A stretch of DNA of 64,000 bases. Source: Angiostrongylus vasorum. Lineage: Eukaryota; Nematoda; Chromadorea; Rhabditida; Metastrongylidae. Where the stretch lies: contig JADANN010000302.1 of the NCBI GenBank assembly GCA_018806985.1, positions 620,001-684,000 of the forward strand. The letters are read 5' to 3'. Numbering within the stretch: the stretch's first letter is position 1; each line of letters begins with the position of its first letter. Shown one piece after another: positions 32,546 through 64,000 of this stretch. Under the pieces are notes generated by a model. The model did no database searches. It saw only the letters and a program-made list of their open reading frames with translations, and had not been told where the DNA came from. Made by a program: the position numbers and the translations under genes.

Positions 32546-32580
32546 GATGGGCCATCTAAGTATCGAAGTACGTGGGTAAG
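32543..32580 (+). repeat. RTE-2 3' tail resembling the family A tail
   Basis: GTGAAGATGGGCCATCTAAGTATCGAAGTACG immediately follows the RTE-2 C-terminal region. Family A ends with GTGAGGACGGGCCATCCAAGTATCCAAGTAAG. The likeness over about 35 bases suggests family A borrows the RTE-2 machinery. Confidence 0.55.
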
Positions 32581-32939
32581 TATTTTTTGTTTATCGATGT
32601 TATCGAAGACTTTCTAGTGAAATTTCCTTTATCGATAGCAGAAGAACTCACACATGATCCGGCCTACTCGATCATCAGAGCGTAGAAGTAATGGTTGTCA
32701 CCCATTGGAAAGATACGAAAAGTATCATGCATCTTACCCTATGAGACAATTTATCTTTGTAGTTCTCGGTGAGGGGATACCCAGAAGCAAGTGGCCTGTC
32801 GTGGACTGAACTTGAAATTTTTTTTGTTGGAAATTCTGAACACCCTCCCATATCTTTCTCGTTCGGCTGATTGCGGCTTTCAGTCATGTCGCCGCATTAT
32901 ATATAATATTTACTGATGCAAACACATCGACACATTTAA

Positions 32940-33210
32940 AAAGGATAAATCTCTTGGCGATGATCAATCCCTGAGGAATGGACCATGCTTTCGACTTTAC
33001 TAAGCATCGTTTGGAGGTGATTGAATGCATATCTGCTCTTTACAATGACTCGTAATGGCCTACCGATGTATCGAGCCAGTGCTGCTATCCTTCCAGACAA
33101 GTCTGGCACCAATTTGCCGACTCCGGAATGGTAGGCTTGGTGGGCCATAGGCGCGGGGGATCGATTTGTTGCAGGACGCCTCCGACCACTACCCCATACG
33201 CGCCCCTTAT
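32940..33210 (-). repeat. Repeat family C (tRNA-derived SINE)
   Basis: Read from 33210 on the - strand: tRNA-like head GCGTATGGGGTAGTGGTCGG (A-box-like), a weak B-box ATCGATCCCCC, then the body through GGCAAATTGGTGCCAGAC, GGCTCGATACATCGG and CATTCAATCACC to GGGATTGATCATCGCC. Near full length. Confidence 0.7.
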
Positions 33211-33299
33211 CGACGCATTTACATACACGAATATGATTGCATACATGCGGAACTGTGAGCGAGACCGGCACAGTAAATAGGGCTACTGTCTGTTGAAGC

Positions 33300-33900
33300 C
33301 TGATGGAGGTTAGCTGGTACTAACACTTTAGTCAATATTGTTTCGGGTTACGAAGCTAACACTTCGGCGTCTTTATGTTCCTCAGAGCAGCGTTGATCCG
33401 AGTCAATTGTTCACACCGTTCGAACTTGTGGTGTGTGTGTGGGCGTGGTAGTACCATGGGAGTCCAGCCTTCTGGAGTAGACCACCGCTTAAATGAACTA
33501 TCCGCTTTCGGTAGTGATCTTTTACATACGACTCTAGTTCATCTATTCCACTCATTTCGATCTGTCTTCATGGTCATCAGTCGGTATTGTATTAATTAGC
33601 GTATAGCGAATCAAGATTTTTCACTCCAGAATACTCCATGCGATTATGAAGGTTTGCCTCGCAAGAACGAATGGGTGTAGACAATCGACTTCAACTATCG
33701 TCGTTTTGAAGATAACGAATGTTCCGAAAAATTAACCGAATGAAACGTTTATGGAAAGCTCAGCACTTTCTTATTTTTATGGCGTTTTGATGGTTTTTCA
33801 GATTCCGAGCGAAGGCGCCAAAACTTTCCCGAATAAAAGATTTTTTTTACAACGAACTCGTGCTAGCTCAAAAAGATTATTGATTATTGTTGCCGAGTTT
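33300..33900. repeat. Decayed PLE-like termini pair
   Basis: A - strand terminus at about 33325-33400 (GCT, CTGAGGA, then GAAG in place of GAAA, GTGTTAGC) faces a + strand end at about 33790-33900 (CCGAATAAAAGATT, GTGCTAGCTC, TTGCCGAGTTTAAATG). The arrangement matches the inverted mini-element at 62659-63022 but is more decayed. Confidence 0.4.
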
Positions 33901-34624
33901 AAATGAAAGTCGACCTTAAGGCATCTTATGTTCGGCTTTTTTTTCTGAGTCGTGTCGTGATATCATAAGAGTTTGCTCTGTGTAGACGTTGCCATAGGCA
34001 ACCATATCTGTTCGGCCAGCTTATCAACCGACTTTTTATTACCTATGCAAAGAATAATTCAATGCCGTTTACTTTAACGCCCATCCAATCATTTGCTCAT
34101 AAACAATACAACCGTGAGAGTTAACAGGCTATTATAGTTGTATGAGAGCCAGTATGTGCTGGAACTCTGTTCTATGGCATTATAAACCTTTAAAAGAAGC
34201 AGTGATAATGCAGCAAAGGTTTTTTAAAAATTTTTAAAAAAAGTTTAGATAGTGGTTAGCCGGTTACTTTAACTTCCATCCAATCACGTTACACTTCAGA
34301 AGACAACGGTAACTAGTAACTTTGACACAGTTTACCTTATTTGTCAAGTGTTATTTTTTACAGAGTTATCAAACACTTTATTAGATAAGAAAATAAGTTG
34401 CTATTAGTTGTTTAAGAAGTTAAGACCTGTTAGAAGTTCTTCGTTTTCCTTTTATCATCTGTTGTCGGAAGAAAGGAAAAGCACAATGACCAGATAACTA
34501 TGAATTCTGTTACTTCTATTAATGAAGAGCTAGTGAACTTAAGCTAATGTTGGACTTAACTCTCTGTTTGTCAACAAATTAACTAGTTTATTTTCCATGT
34601 TCTTTGCACTTTTTTTCATTCCAA
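33901..34624. other. Intergenic, no gene; one short direct repeat
   Basis: AT-rich. A 28-bp direct repeat with three or four differences lies at 34064-34091 and 34259-34286 (GCCGTTTACTTTAACGCCC against GCCGGTTACTTTAACTTCC). No coding signal. Confidence 0.4.
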
Positions 34625-34760
34625 TCGTTTCCTGTCATCAATCAGCCATGAAGAAAATGCGGATTTACGTGTGGATTTAGCTACTGCTTGAGCATTTTCG
34701 TCTTTTTTATGAATGTCTCTGAATACTGTTCGCGAAGATTCTTCTAGAAATTCTGGTCGA
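34625..34760 (+). repeat. Repeat family D, copy 2
   Basis: It matches 54590-54670 by eye (TTTACGTGTGGATTTAGC, CTACTGCTTGAG, GAATGTCTCTGAATA, TTCTGGTCGAG). The - strand can be read as SSW-ID-RKR in pieces. It lies directly beyond the 3' end of RTE-1 copy 2. Confidence 0.45.
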
Positions 34761-35825
34761 GTGATGGTAAGACGTTTCTAGGTCATCAGCAATGCAGTGA
34801 CCATCTTCTGTGGTTAACACGAAGCTCTGCAATATGCTTGGATGGGCTAAGCGAGGTATCGTCTGTGTCACCTGTCGCCTCAATGAACGTCTTGTGACTC
34901 CAGCAGGTGTCCGTAAGATTTCGATTTCTCCCTGTCGCGTGCAAGATTGGTTCAGTGAATTCTACTGACTCTAGGGATTCGTTGAGCATCATAGCATTCT
35001 TTTAGAGTTTTTGTGAAAAGCTCTCACCATCGAGTCGATGGTCTTCCTGCTGTGCCTTCAACATCCCAAGGGATCCACTCGCTAACAGCTCCTGTCCATC
35101 GGTTGTCGTTTATATGCATTACGTGTGCCAGCCTACCTTATCTTGTACAGCTTGGCATGGAAAATAGTGCCTTTGATTTTTGATCGTTGAGGTAGGCTAG
35201 AACTTCGCATTCCCTACCTCAGTTGCGTAATACGGGATACTCCCAGCATTTTACGTTCGAATGTGCATTCCACAACGATGAGTGATCCTTCCCTCTACTT
35301 AAGTAGGGAGCAGTTTTCTGACGAATGCGTTAAAGGAGGGAGAATCGTGGAGTCGAAAAGGAGAGCACGGAATTGGGCGTTCTTTGTTCTCTTCACTATA
35401 TCCTCGATGTTCTTGAGAGCTCCCCAAGCCGCACGCTTCCTTCTGCTCATTTCTGGGGCTAAGGATCGTCATGTTGACTTCTTGACCTGGATAGGTGTCG
35501 CTAGAGCATTCGCAAATGTTTATTCCGATGAGCGTGAGTGTGACATATTCGTTCCTTATGGATATTGTTTTCGTGAGATTTAGTAGAAGACCCATCTTCC
35601 TACAAGCGCTATCAAATTCGACTGGCATTCGTTCCGCCTAAGAACGATGTTGTCACCACAGCGAATATGGTATAATTATCGACCATATTCTCTGCAGTGA
35701 CATCGATTTTCACTTCCATGTTGTCCCATGCCAATGTTCTCATGACGTTCCCGGAGCTGGCGGCAAATAATTCTGGCAACATGGTATCGCCCTGCCTAAC
35801 CCCTCTTTTTGACGTCAATGTTAAT

Positions 35826-36081
35826 TTCAACGAAGCTGAGATATTTGCAAAACTCTGGACCGCAGGTGCCGATAGAACTAGCTAAGAGGCAGGCGAAACG
35901 AAGGAGCCGCATGGTGCGGTGGTGAACGCGTTACTCCCCGGAAAGGACAATAGCGCGTTCGTTCCCCACCATAGGCACCTGCGGTCCAGAGTTTTGCAAA
36001 TATCTCAGCTTCGTTGAAGTTATATTTCGTGATATACCCTACCATTAAAAACAGTAGGCAGTAAATAAAAAGGTTAAAATT
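35826..36081. repeat. Repeat family B inserted in RTE-1 copy 2, with 12-bp TSD
   Basis: Palindromic element with GAGATATTTGCAAAACTC on the left and GAGTTTTGCAAATATCTCAG on the right, tail TAGGCAGTAAATAAAAAGG. It is bounded by GTCAATGTTAAT at 35814-35825 and 36082-36093. The flanking RTE sequence reads through when the element and one TSD copy are removed, so it inserted after the LINE. Confidence 0.85.
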
Positions 36082-36394
36082 GTCAATGTTAATATCGTTG
36101 TAGAATGGTGATATCTTGGTTGTGAATTCCCACGAAGAACTTAAGGACTTCCTAACTATCAAGGGCTTCCATGCCTGCTCCTATCTCAATTGAGTCAAAG
36201 ACACTCTTTGAATCGATGAAAGTGAGACAGGCGGTCTCTTATGCTCTCGTGTTACATCAAAGAGTCTTGTTATCGCGTGGATGTGGTCCATCATACTAAA
36301 TCCTTTTTCGAAACCCCTGCTTGCTCACACGGCTGTTGTTCATCCAGTGTTCTGTTAATTCTATTTAGGATGAGTCGAGTAAAAAGTTTGTAGG

Positions 36395-36622
36395 CGACAC
36401 ACACCTGGAATCGATCCCCGCGCCAGTGGTCCACCTAGCCTTCCATCCCTCCGGGGTCGGCAAACTAGTACCAGACTTGTATGGCAGGATAGCAGCACTA
36501 ACTCGATACATCGGTAGGCCACCACGAGTCATTGTAAAGCCAGATATGTATTCAATCACCTCCAACGACACTCAATGAAGTCGAATGCATGGCGCATCCC
36601 TCAGGGGATTGATCAACGCCGA
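36395..36622 (+). repeat. Repeat family C inserted in RTE-1 copy 2
   Basis: + orientation: GGAATCGATCCCCGCG (B-box side), CGGGGTCGGCAAACTAGTAC, CATCGGTAGGCCACCACG, TTCAATCACCTCC, ending GGGGATTGATCAACGCC and a GA-rich run. The A-box end of the tRNA-like head is missing. It splits the RT palm region. Confidence 0.7.
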
Positions 36623-38145
36623 GTGAGAGAGAGGGAGAGCGAGAGAGAGAGACGACATACAACAAGCATATTGGGCAATAGTTGCCGATATTGTGGAGGT
36701 CACCCTTCTTGAACAATAGCACGGTCGTGCTGGTCTTCCACTGAGTAAAGTCCTCGCATGCAGACAGGTAACTTGGGAAGAGCGGAGCCAGTGTGTTTAG
36801 GAAAACTGGTGGAAGGTTCCTCAAGTGTTCAAATCTTATCCTGTCCGGACGTGGTGGTGTTCCACTTTTCACTGACGAAATGGCAAGTCGGGTTTCGGAA
36901 AGGAGAACCGGTGGTACAACATATCCATCCACCTTTATTTCATATGACGGAAGGTGGACGTGGCTATCGAAGAGATCTGAGTAGTATTCGTGAATGATTT
37001 TCTCCATTGCACTTCTGGACGCTGTAACTGTTCCGTCTGGGAATCGGAGTGCAATCATCTTGGGGTTGTGATTGGCGAAGCTTCGGTGGGCTTTGCAAAT
37101 ACTTTTCCCAGCCTCTGCAGCTTCGACCATTACTGCTGGTCTTCTCTCTTTAAGATCTTCTTTTATCGCGTGTCTGCATAGTTTGGAAGTTCGGAAGTTA
37201 GTTCGCGGCTCCCTTCAGCTCGCGCGATTCCACGCTGGCGTATCAGCTCGAGTGTTTCTGGAGACAGACATTTCTCGCTGACTTTCGAACTCTCAGCTTT
37301 CATAGCGCTAAAGTGAAGTTGCATGAGTCGATCATATTCCTCGTCGATGTTATAGAGAGCGGCATCTTCCCAACGGCCGATAATGAACTTCGTAAACCCA
37401 ATTTGTGGTTGTTTTCGATCTCCGTATTTTAAATTTGTCGGCTTTTTTCTTTTTTTCGCGAAGAATGGGACCTTGCGTGAAGGTAGCAGTATTGTGGTTC
37501 TCTGTATAAATTTGGGAAAACAGCGACATTGACTAGGCAAAACATTCGATTTACTATGATGTAGTCTACTTTGTTGTCGTTCTCTCCACTGGGAGACTGA
37601 CGACCAGTGTCGAGAGTGGGTATCTTGGAATTGCGAGTTATTATGAATGATCTTAAGCGTTGTGATAAGCTCAAGCAGGTTCTCACCCTTTCTGCTCCAT
37701 TTGAATTTGTGGGTCTCAACGTATTTTGTCCATACGTTTTCTTTGTTCCACTCTTACCTTTAAAACTTCCAACGAAGAGCTTAAAGAATGTTTGGTCTTG
37801 TTTGCAAAACTTCTCTATGTCCGTACAAAATGATTCGACTTCATCTTCATCATAGCTTGATGTTGCTGCGTAGACAACGAAGATTGTCTAGGCCGGTATT
37901 GATCCATATCTTTTCAATCGTAGGCGTCTAATTGGGGAATTAGAATAGAATACCCCTGAGATTTTGGCGTACTCGTCCTACCCAACGCTGCCGTATCGGG
38001 GCTCTTTCGGGGTCAAGGCAACATGGACCGTTTATTTTTACTGTATTTAGTCTTTGATACCCACAGCTTGTTGAGCACTGAACGTGGGAGTATCTATAGT
38101 CATTTGTAGCTTGCCAGTTCCTCCAAGAGTAGGTGGGGAACTTAT

Positions 38146-39000
38146 TTGTTGGAAGCGATTCCTATTCACCTAACATATTCTTCCCTGTCACTTGATTGCA
38201 GCTTTGTGGGCGAATTGACTCGTAGAATACAATCCGCATAAACTAGAATGCACCTACACACGCGTCATAAATACGTTTCGTAAATGCAGAAGACATGTGC
38301 CATTCGGCACAGCAAAAACATGGGGGTCAATCGCCTGGATTCACCTACTCTTGAGGAAAGCAGAAGGTCCTTTTGGTCCGCGATTAACCCCTAGTCGCAA
38401 TCTGTGAGTGCGCCACGTCATCTCGAGACTAAATGGCAGAACATCCTCCCTATGAGCGAGCTCCGTGGATGCCGAAATAGAAGTTCTGTATTATTGTTAG
38501 ACGTGAAATAAGTGGAGGTTTTCTCGTAATCCAGGTGGCTTTTTTCCTTTCAGGCAATTCACCGTGTTTTTTAGAGAACAGAGTTAGGCAAAACCAATTC
38601 CATTTTGTACGCAATGTTTTCATGGTTTTCCTGACCACTAATCTAGTTACTGTGTTTCATTTCTCGCTATTGAATCTAAATTCAACTCAAAATTTCAAGA
38701 TAGTAAAAAAGCGCTTAGTAATTACTTCCTTCTTCCTTATTTCTCTTTCTCTTTCCAAGATGTTTTTGTTCTTTGATGCAATGCGCTAGCCTGTGCTTTT
38801 GACATATCTGAGTTAAATTATGTATTCACGAAATTATGTTATGCGTTGTACCACGTTTTTGAAGTTCTTCTCTCTACAGTTCTCGTGGACATTTTTTTTC
38901 CGTGGACTATTTTTTTTTAAATTTTCCCTTTCACATCAAATTTATATTCTTTAATTTGACGTTCCATTATGTACTTGTTACCATCATTCTTAGTCTTTTA
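38146..39000. other. Intergenic, no gene recognised
   Basis: Short open frames on both strands (38450-38638, 38535-38789) lack motifs and overlap AT-rich tracts. Nothing supported. Confidence 0.4.
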
Positions 39001-39004
39001 CCAT

Positions 39005-39130
39005 TTCAATGGGACTGGAAATGTTCTTGGATATCGAACTATTATATACAGCAAGGATTCAGAAGAGGATTCTCTTCAGACGTTGATCATCGCGCTCTAT
39101 CCTGCCCATAGAATACCACTCAAATGATGA
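39005..39130 (+). pseudogene. RTE-type reverse transcriptase fragment
   Basis: QQGFRRGFSSDVDHRALSCP on the + strand (about 39050-39110) matches the RTE segment EQGFRKGFSTMDHIHTITK at 46360-46410. Downstream sequence to 39600 may continue the fossil but is not readable. Confidence 0.45.
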
Positions 39131-40329
39131 CATAAGGTTAGAAGATTGGCATATGCCATTGAAGGGCAGATCTTTGTCATTCGTGGAGAAGAGTTTCAAT
39201 CATTCAATATCGATGAAATGGACTTTGTCGTCCATTCTTTCATAACTCTTCACGTCGTCTCATATAAAATCTTAACAACGCCTGGCTTTTCTTTGTCTTG
39301 AGATCGTCGAGAAATGAGCCCAGTGCGAGTAGCTGTTATTCTTGAACTTGTGCCGCTCATGAGAACTCCGCGTCGAAAACTCCAGTGAATTTGCTGCCTT
39401 ACAGAACCATAATTGAGTACAGGACCGAAAAAATTTAGACTAGAAGACATTTGTTTTGTTGAACTTTTGTTCATAGCATGACTTCCATGGGAATTCGTCT
39501 TTCCAGGAAATCTTCTTTGGATGTGAAACATATTCACATAACGCAGCAACTCGTACGGAGGTCGACCACATCCTTAGAAAAAGATGGTTGTGCCTTTTTT
39601 TTCTGCCGCTGTATTATCCCATCATTGACTGCTGGAGGTGGCTGAAAGTTCATTATTATTATTGTCGTCTAAGAAGGAAATAGTAAGTTGCGTATGACGA
39701 ACGCGCTGTGAACGAAGGCTTTTCTTCACATGTATGGCATATTAAGGGGGGATTCGGGCGAGTACTACACGCTGATTGCTGAATGACTAAGCTGTTCACA
39801 ACACATCTCGTTATTTCAAAGAAGAAGCTCGGAGATCGCACCTCCATTATCACTAATGATGAACTAATGAATTACACAAGAAGAGAAGAGAACTAAAGCT
39901 TGATTTTTTCTTGACTACAGCTAAGGCGGATGATGGCATATACCAGCTACTGACTTTTGCAGAAGGTATCAGTGCAGACAGAAAAAAAATTTTTCAGAAG
40001 CAGCACAAAAAAAAAGAGTCAAAAGAACTGTTCTCGACATCTGATCGAATATAGCGTTGCTGAACGAAGACTAAATTTCCACCATTTCGCTGCAAACGTT
40101 GGAAGTTAAAAGGAAAGAACCCTACATTAATCTATCTTTGTCCTTCATAGTCTTCGCCCACACCTCAAATTCTTAAAAGGAGGAACGACCAGATTTTCTT
40201 CCTCAAATTCGAGTTGTGATCTAAGTTGTGAAGAAAGGGACAGTTCAGGACTAGATAACTACAAATTCCGTTTCATTCCAGCTAGAAGCAGCAAACTGCA
40301 TGCACTTCTTGCAATCCGTATAACACCTT

Positions 40330-40500
40330 ACATCAAAAAGTCTTCCCAGAAGAGTCATTAAAAGAGGTCTTCGTAATTTTCGTCCGGTATGCTTGTTAAG
40401 TGAGCTGTACAGGCTCTTCGTGAACATTATTTTGTTATAGATATCACGAAGATTGAATAAGCACAACCGGTTTGTCAAGCAAAACTCCAACATGAACTCT
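40330..40500 (+). pseudogene. RTE-type reverse transcriptase fragment
   Basis: KRGLRNFRPVCLLSELYRLF (about 40365-40425) matches the RTE motif KKGD-IGNYRLIWLLSFVYKLF at 46225-46300. One stop follows (FVNIILL then TAG). The order with the endonuclease piece to its right is reversed relative to an intact LINE, so the two come from different copies or a rearrangement. Confidence 0.55.
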
Positions 40501-40539
40501 AAATCATACTCAAATTGTATTTAGGGGGCAAAGTTGCAT

Positions 40540-41220
40540 GATTGGAACACCAAGTCTGTTTAAAGTACCAAAGGGATTGGAGAACAAAATTAGAATGGAA
40601 GCCCTCCTGTCGGACTCCTCTGAGCAGCAAGTCAGTTCCACAGGAATTCCGGTGGAGATGGATGTGTCCTAACAACACGGCTCAAGCAGAAATGTGTGAT
40701 ATTCTCACAAACAGAAGATGGTGCCTTCTGATACCTCAGTGGTACCCTTTGATTCTGTACTGTATCTGACCATCGCCTTTTCCGCACGGAATTTCAATCC
40801 TGTCACAGGCTGCAAAGGAGCGTCTGTTATCATCCAATAAAAAAACAAGAGAGGTCGGTATTCTCAATAAAATCTCCTCCTCATATGACTAGCAGATAAG
40901 TGAACACTCGACTGAGAACTACAAGCTATTTTGCGAACGACTCAGAACTTGGTGCCGAACTCGTCTTATTTCGTCAAGCAAGAAAAATCAAACCGTATGT
41001 CCATTACAACTACGGAGTTATTTGAAAAGAAAAGAATGTTTTGGTCCTATTATAACACAGCTAACGCCTCCGATAAAAGATGCCAACTTTCGAAGATTTT
41101 TGGAGGAAAATTCACATAGGTAGAGGTAGAAAAAAGTTGTTGGAAGCAGCTCAAAAACTATCCAGCCTGAAGAAATGCCGTCGAGACCTTTACGACTATA
41201 ATCCTCTGCTGTCATCCCTG
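40540..41220 (+). pseudogene. RTE-2-type LINE endonuclease end and linker
   Basis: + strand pieces ILTNRRWCLL (about 40703) and, in the next frame, TVSDHRLFRTEFQS (about 40760-40800) are the terminal SDH signature of apurinic-like LINE endonucleases, with a normal linker continuing to about 41210. Frameshifted. It is cut off by the family A copy at 41230. Confidence 0.6.
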
Positions 41221-41229
41221 AAAACGCAT

Positions 41230-41480
41230 GCCATGTAATCCAGCACCAGGAATCATCCCCGTTCTGGTTTTAAACTAGTAGCATGATGACAAATCTCTTT
41301 CTGATCCACAATGGCGTCGACTGCCTGCCGTGGTGACGACCTAAGGAAGGCTTCGGCTAGGCCTTCCTCAGGACTCCAAGGAACCACAATGACAAAACAG
41401 CAAATCTACGGAGAATGGAAAATATGCTGTGGTCCACACAACCAGCGAAGACTAATCGTCCAAGCATCCATTTAAGTAGG
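41230..41480 (+). repeat. Repeat family A, copy 9 (5' truncated)
   Basis: From ATGTAATCCAGCACCAGG to CGTCCAAGCATCCATTTAAG. Fully recognisable interior. It directly follows the RTE-2-type fragment, an association also seen at 32543. Confidence 0.8.
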
Positions 41481-42374
41481 TTTAAAGTGCCAACACCTTT
41501 CTGCAGTATACCTTGTTGAATAAGAAAAGCTTTCGGCTGGTTGCAAACAACTGCAATTCTATCAGCATTACTCAACCAAGTGGACTTTTCTAGCGCATGA
41601 ATTTGACCTATGTTCAAGCATGGGTAGCGTCACGCCATTCGTTTGTATACTGGTCGTTCCGCTCACGTCATTATCCATTTCGTTCGGCTAGTTTTCCTAC
41701 AATCATCATATCTATCTAACTGGTTTTACTTCATGTAGAAAGTCCCAATTGTTAGTCTTACCTGCACTTCACTACTGTTGTAGGTTAACCTCATTCTGTC
41801 ATGTACCGTTTAACACATTAACCCCACTGTTCAGTGAAGAGTTAATGTTATCACAAGCTTACATGGCCTCTTTAAATATGTTAACATCATTTAAATATTA
41901 CCACAAGCTTACATGTGCTTCCCATATGCTAACCTTATCTACCGTTACTACTGTATTCCAACACACGCACATGTACATCACATTATTCATCAGCCTGTGA
42001 TAAAACTACTCTCTTGCCCTTAAGCATTCGTTTACTTATTGACCCTGTTACAATGTTGTTTCTTGCATTCTTTCGGTATTAGCATGTCGCTACTTCTGTG
42101 TTACTATTATTATTGTTACTTACCTAAGTTTGAGGTTGTGAGCTGCAGCACCAACAAAAATTCTCGCATGGCAGGACGAAAGAAGAGAAGCAGCTACCAC
42201 ACAAACTAGCCAAAACAAAAATTTCATAATTTTTGTGCACCAAATTGCTTCTTGGCTCAATGCCTTGGAATAGAGTCACAGTTGACTAACCCCCATCAAA
42301 GCAAGTGCTAAGGGCACTGTTAAGTAGGGAACCATCCGAGTGAAAGGCAAAATAAGAGTCTCAATTGTGAATTG
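41481..42374. other. Intergenic, no gene; local duplication
   Basis: A short tandem-like duplication with ATCACAAGCTTACATG and TACCACAAGCTTACATG lies at about 41849-41915, with GTTAACAT-type words around it. No gene recognised. Confidence 0.35.
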
Positions 42375-42480
42375 AGTAACACTTGAGCCCTGGAAAGGGT
42401 AATCGCGGGTTCGAATCCTGGTGTGGAGTCGAAGTTTTGCAAATATCACAGTGTCATAGCGCGAATATTGGTGTTTCTCT
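42375..42480 (+). repeat. Repeat family B fragment with perfect B box
   Basis: CCCTGGAAAGGGTAATCGCG then GGGTTCGAATCC, a textbook pol III B box, at about 42410-42421, followed by GAAGTTTTGCAAATATC and the family end. This copy best shows the tRNA ancestry of family B. There is no acceptor stem, so it is not a tRNA gene. Confidence 0.6.
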
Positions 42481-42639
42481 CTACTTTTGGCAAAATGTTA
42501 TTAGTGTCTTAAGATAAATTGTGTTCTAAAGCATTTTTCATACTTTGCCATCTGAGAGAAACTTCAAAGTGAAGCTTCATAGATCGAGACCAGCCTCAGT
42601 TTAAAAAGCTAACCACATTAATTTAATGCTTGTGATTTT

Positions 42640-42641
42640 AG
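42640..42641 (+). promoter_or_regulatory. Possible trans-splice or UTR splice acceptor of the TTC39 gene
   Basis: GTGATTTTAG ends here, 131 bases before the proposed ATG at 42773, which has GCCGCCACC just upstream. In nematodes such a site often accepts a spliced leader. The call is inference. Confidence 0.3.
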
Positions 42642-42772
42642 GTAAACTGGTTGGTAAGCGATCGACTATAGGAATTCGAAAGCAAGCTAACTTGTGGATA
42701 AGGTTGTGATGATTTACCATGAAAGAAAGGAACCACCTATACAAGCTAAAATCACTGAAAGCCGCCACCCTG

Positions 42773-63795
<21,023 letters not shown>

Positions 63796-64000
63796 GTGAG
63801 TTATTCTTGTCTTCGTTTGATATTCCTGTCCGGATGAAAAGACTACGGTATTGTACACGGTTCAACGTCAAGATTATGATTTGATGACTGATTTCATGCA
63901 AACTATTCTGATTTTTCTTATAAAAAAATTGTGATCTCGACATAACCACCAGTGAGACGATCGTAGATGGTCTTAACATTATCTTCATACTTGTTCTTAA

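Larger units (their letters stand above)
34786..38145 (-). mobile_element. RTE-1 LINE, copy 2 (broken, with two nested SINEs)
   Basis: On the - strand from a 5' part shared with copy 1 (38145-37920), through 37540-37163 (IIGRWEDAALYNIDEEYDRL), 37130-36552 (MIALRFPDGTVTASRSAMEK and RT palm start TVLLFKKGDLHNIGNY), to 35830-35299 (GVRQGDTMLPELF; the FADD segment is damaged) and a C-terminal part ending near 34786 (LHATGRNRN). It parallels 44465-47640 throughout. A family C SINE (36395-36622) and a family B SINE (35826-36081) interrupt it. A GA-rich run at 36620-36652 adjoins the first of these. Non-functional. Confidence 0.8.

Noticed and set aside
36620..36655. GA-repeat as a possible promoter element
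   Set aside because: It lies at the end of a family C SINE inside a dead LINE; a simple repeat tail explains it.
39250..39549. 99-codon - strand ORF
   Set aside because: It is basic and low in motif content and lies antisense to decayed RTE sequence; no splice or homology support.
42400..42430. Possible tRNA gene, because of a perfect B box
   Set aside because: There is no acceptor stem or anticodon arm, and the sequence continues directly into the family B SINE end.

Overview
The window looks like nuclear DNA of a parasitic nematode, most likely a strongylid (hookworm-like) worm. It carries intron-rich animal genes with nematode-style introns (several of 60-100 bp, TTTTCAG-type acceptors), a CK1/TTBK-type kinase of the kind expanded in nematodes, and a dense mix of RTE-type LINEs, tRNA-derived SINEs, mariner fossils and Penelope-like elements (PLEs) with a GIY-YIG domain. 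The species assignment is inference. No bacterial operons, rRNA genes or CRISPR arrays are visible.

Three host genes can be assembled exon by exon. (1) 591-9775, + strand: the C-terminal half of a P4-type (phospholipid flippase) ATPase that enters from the left edge; its introns hold one copy of repeat family A, a palindromic SINE and two PLEs. (2) 21290-24120, - strand: a CK1/tau-tubulin-kinase-like protein kinase that keeps its catalytic motifs but reaches a stop soon after subdomain IX, next to a family A repeat. (3) 42773-63795 and beyond, + strand: a TTC39-family TPR protein (IML2/DUF3808 type) spread over more than 21 kb; eleven exons are recognisable (ten firmly) and almost every long intron is packed with transposons. 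A short unrecognised exon lies at 28209-28373 (-).

Between and inside the genes are seven repeat groups. PLEs (3533-6640, 8420-9610, 29400-31425, 48362-49145, 50871-54468, 58775-61834, plus termini) encode RT and GIY-YIG and end in repeats with hammerhead-ribozyme-like cores; most occur as inverted units whose two arms were inserted together, three of them within target-site duplications (TSDs). Family A is a ~375-bp element (nine copies) with a conserved 5' hairpin and a 3' tail resembling the tail of an RTE element. Family B is a palindromic, tRNA-like SINE (about ten copies) with 8-15 bp TSDs. Family C is a tRNA-headed SINE (seven copies). Family D is a short segment with a conserved peptide. 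Two RTE LINE lineages and two mariner transposase fossils complete the set.

Overall this is a gene-poor, transposon-saturated region in which retroelements nest inside one another and sit within tens of bases of functional splice sites. All boundaries were read by eye; no alignment or search could be run.
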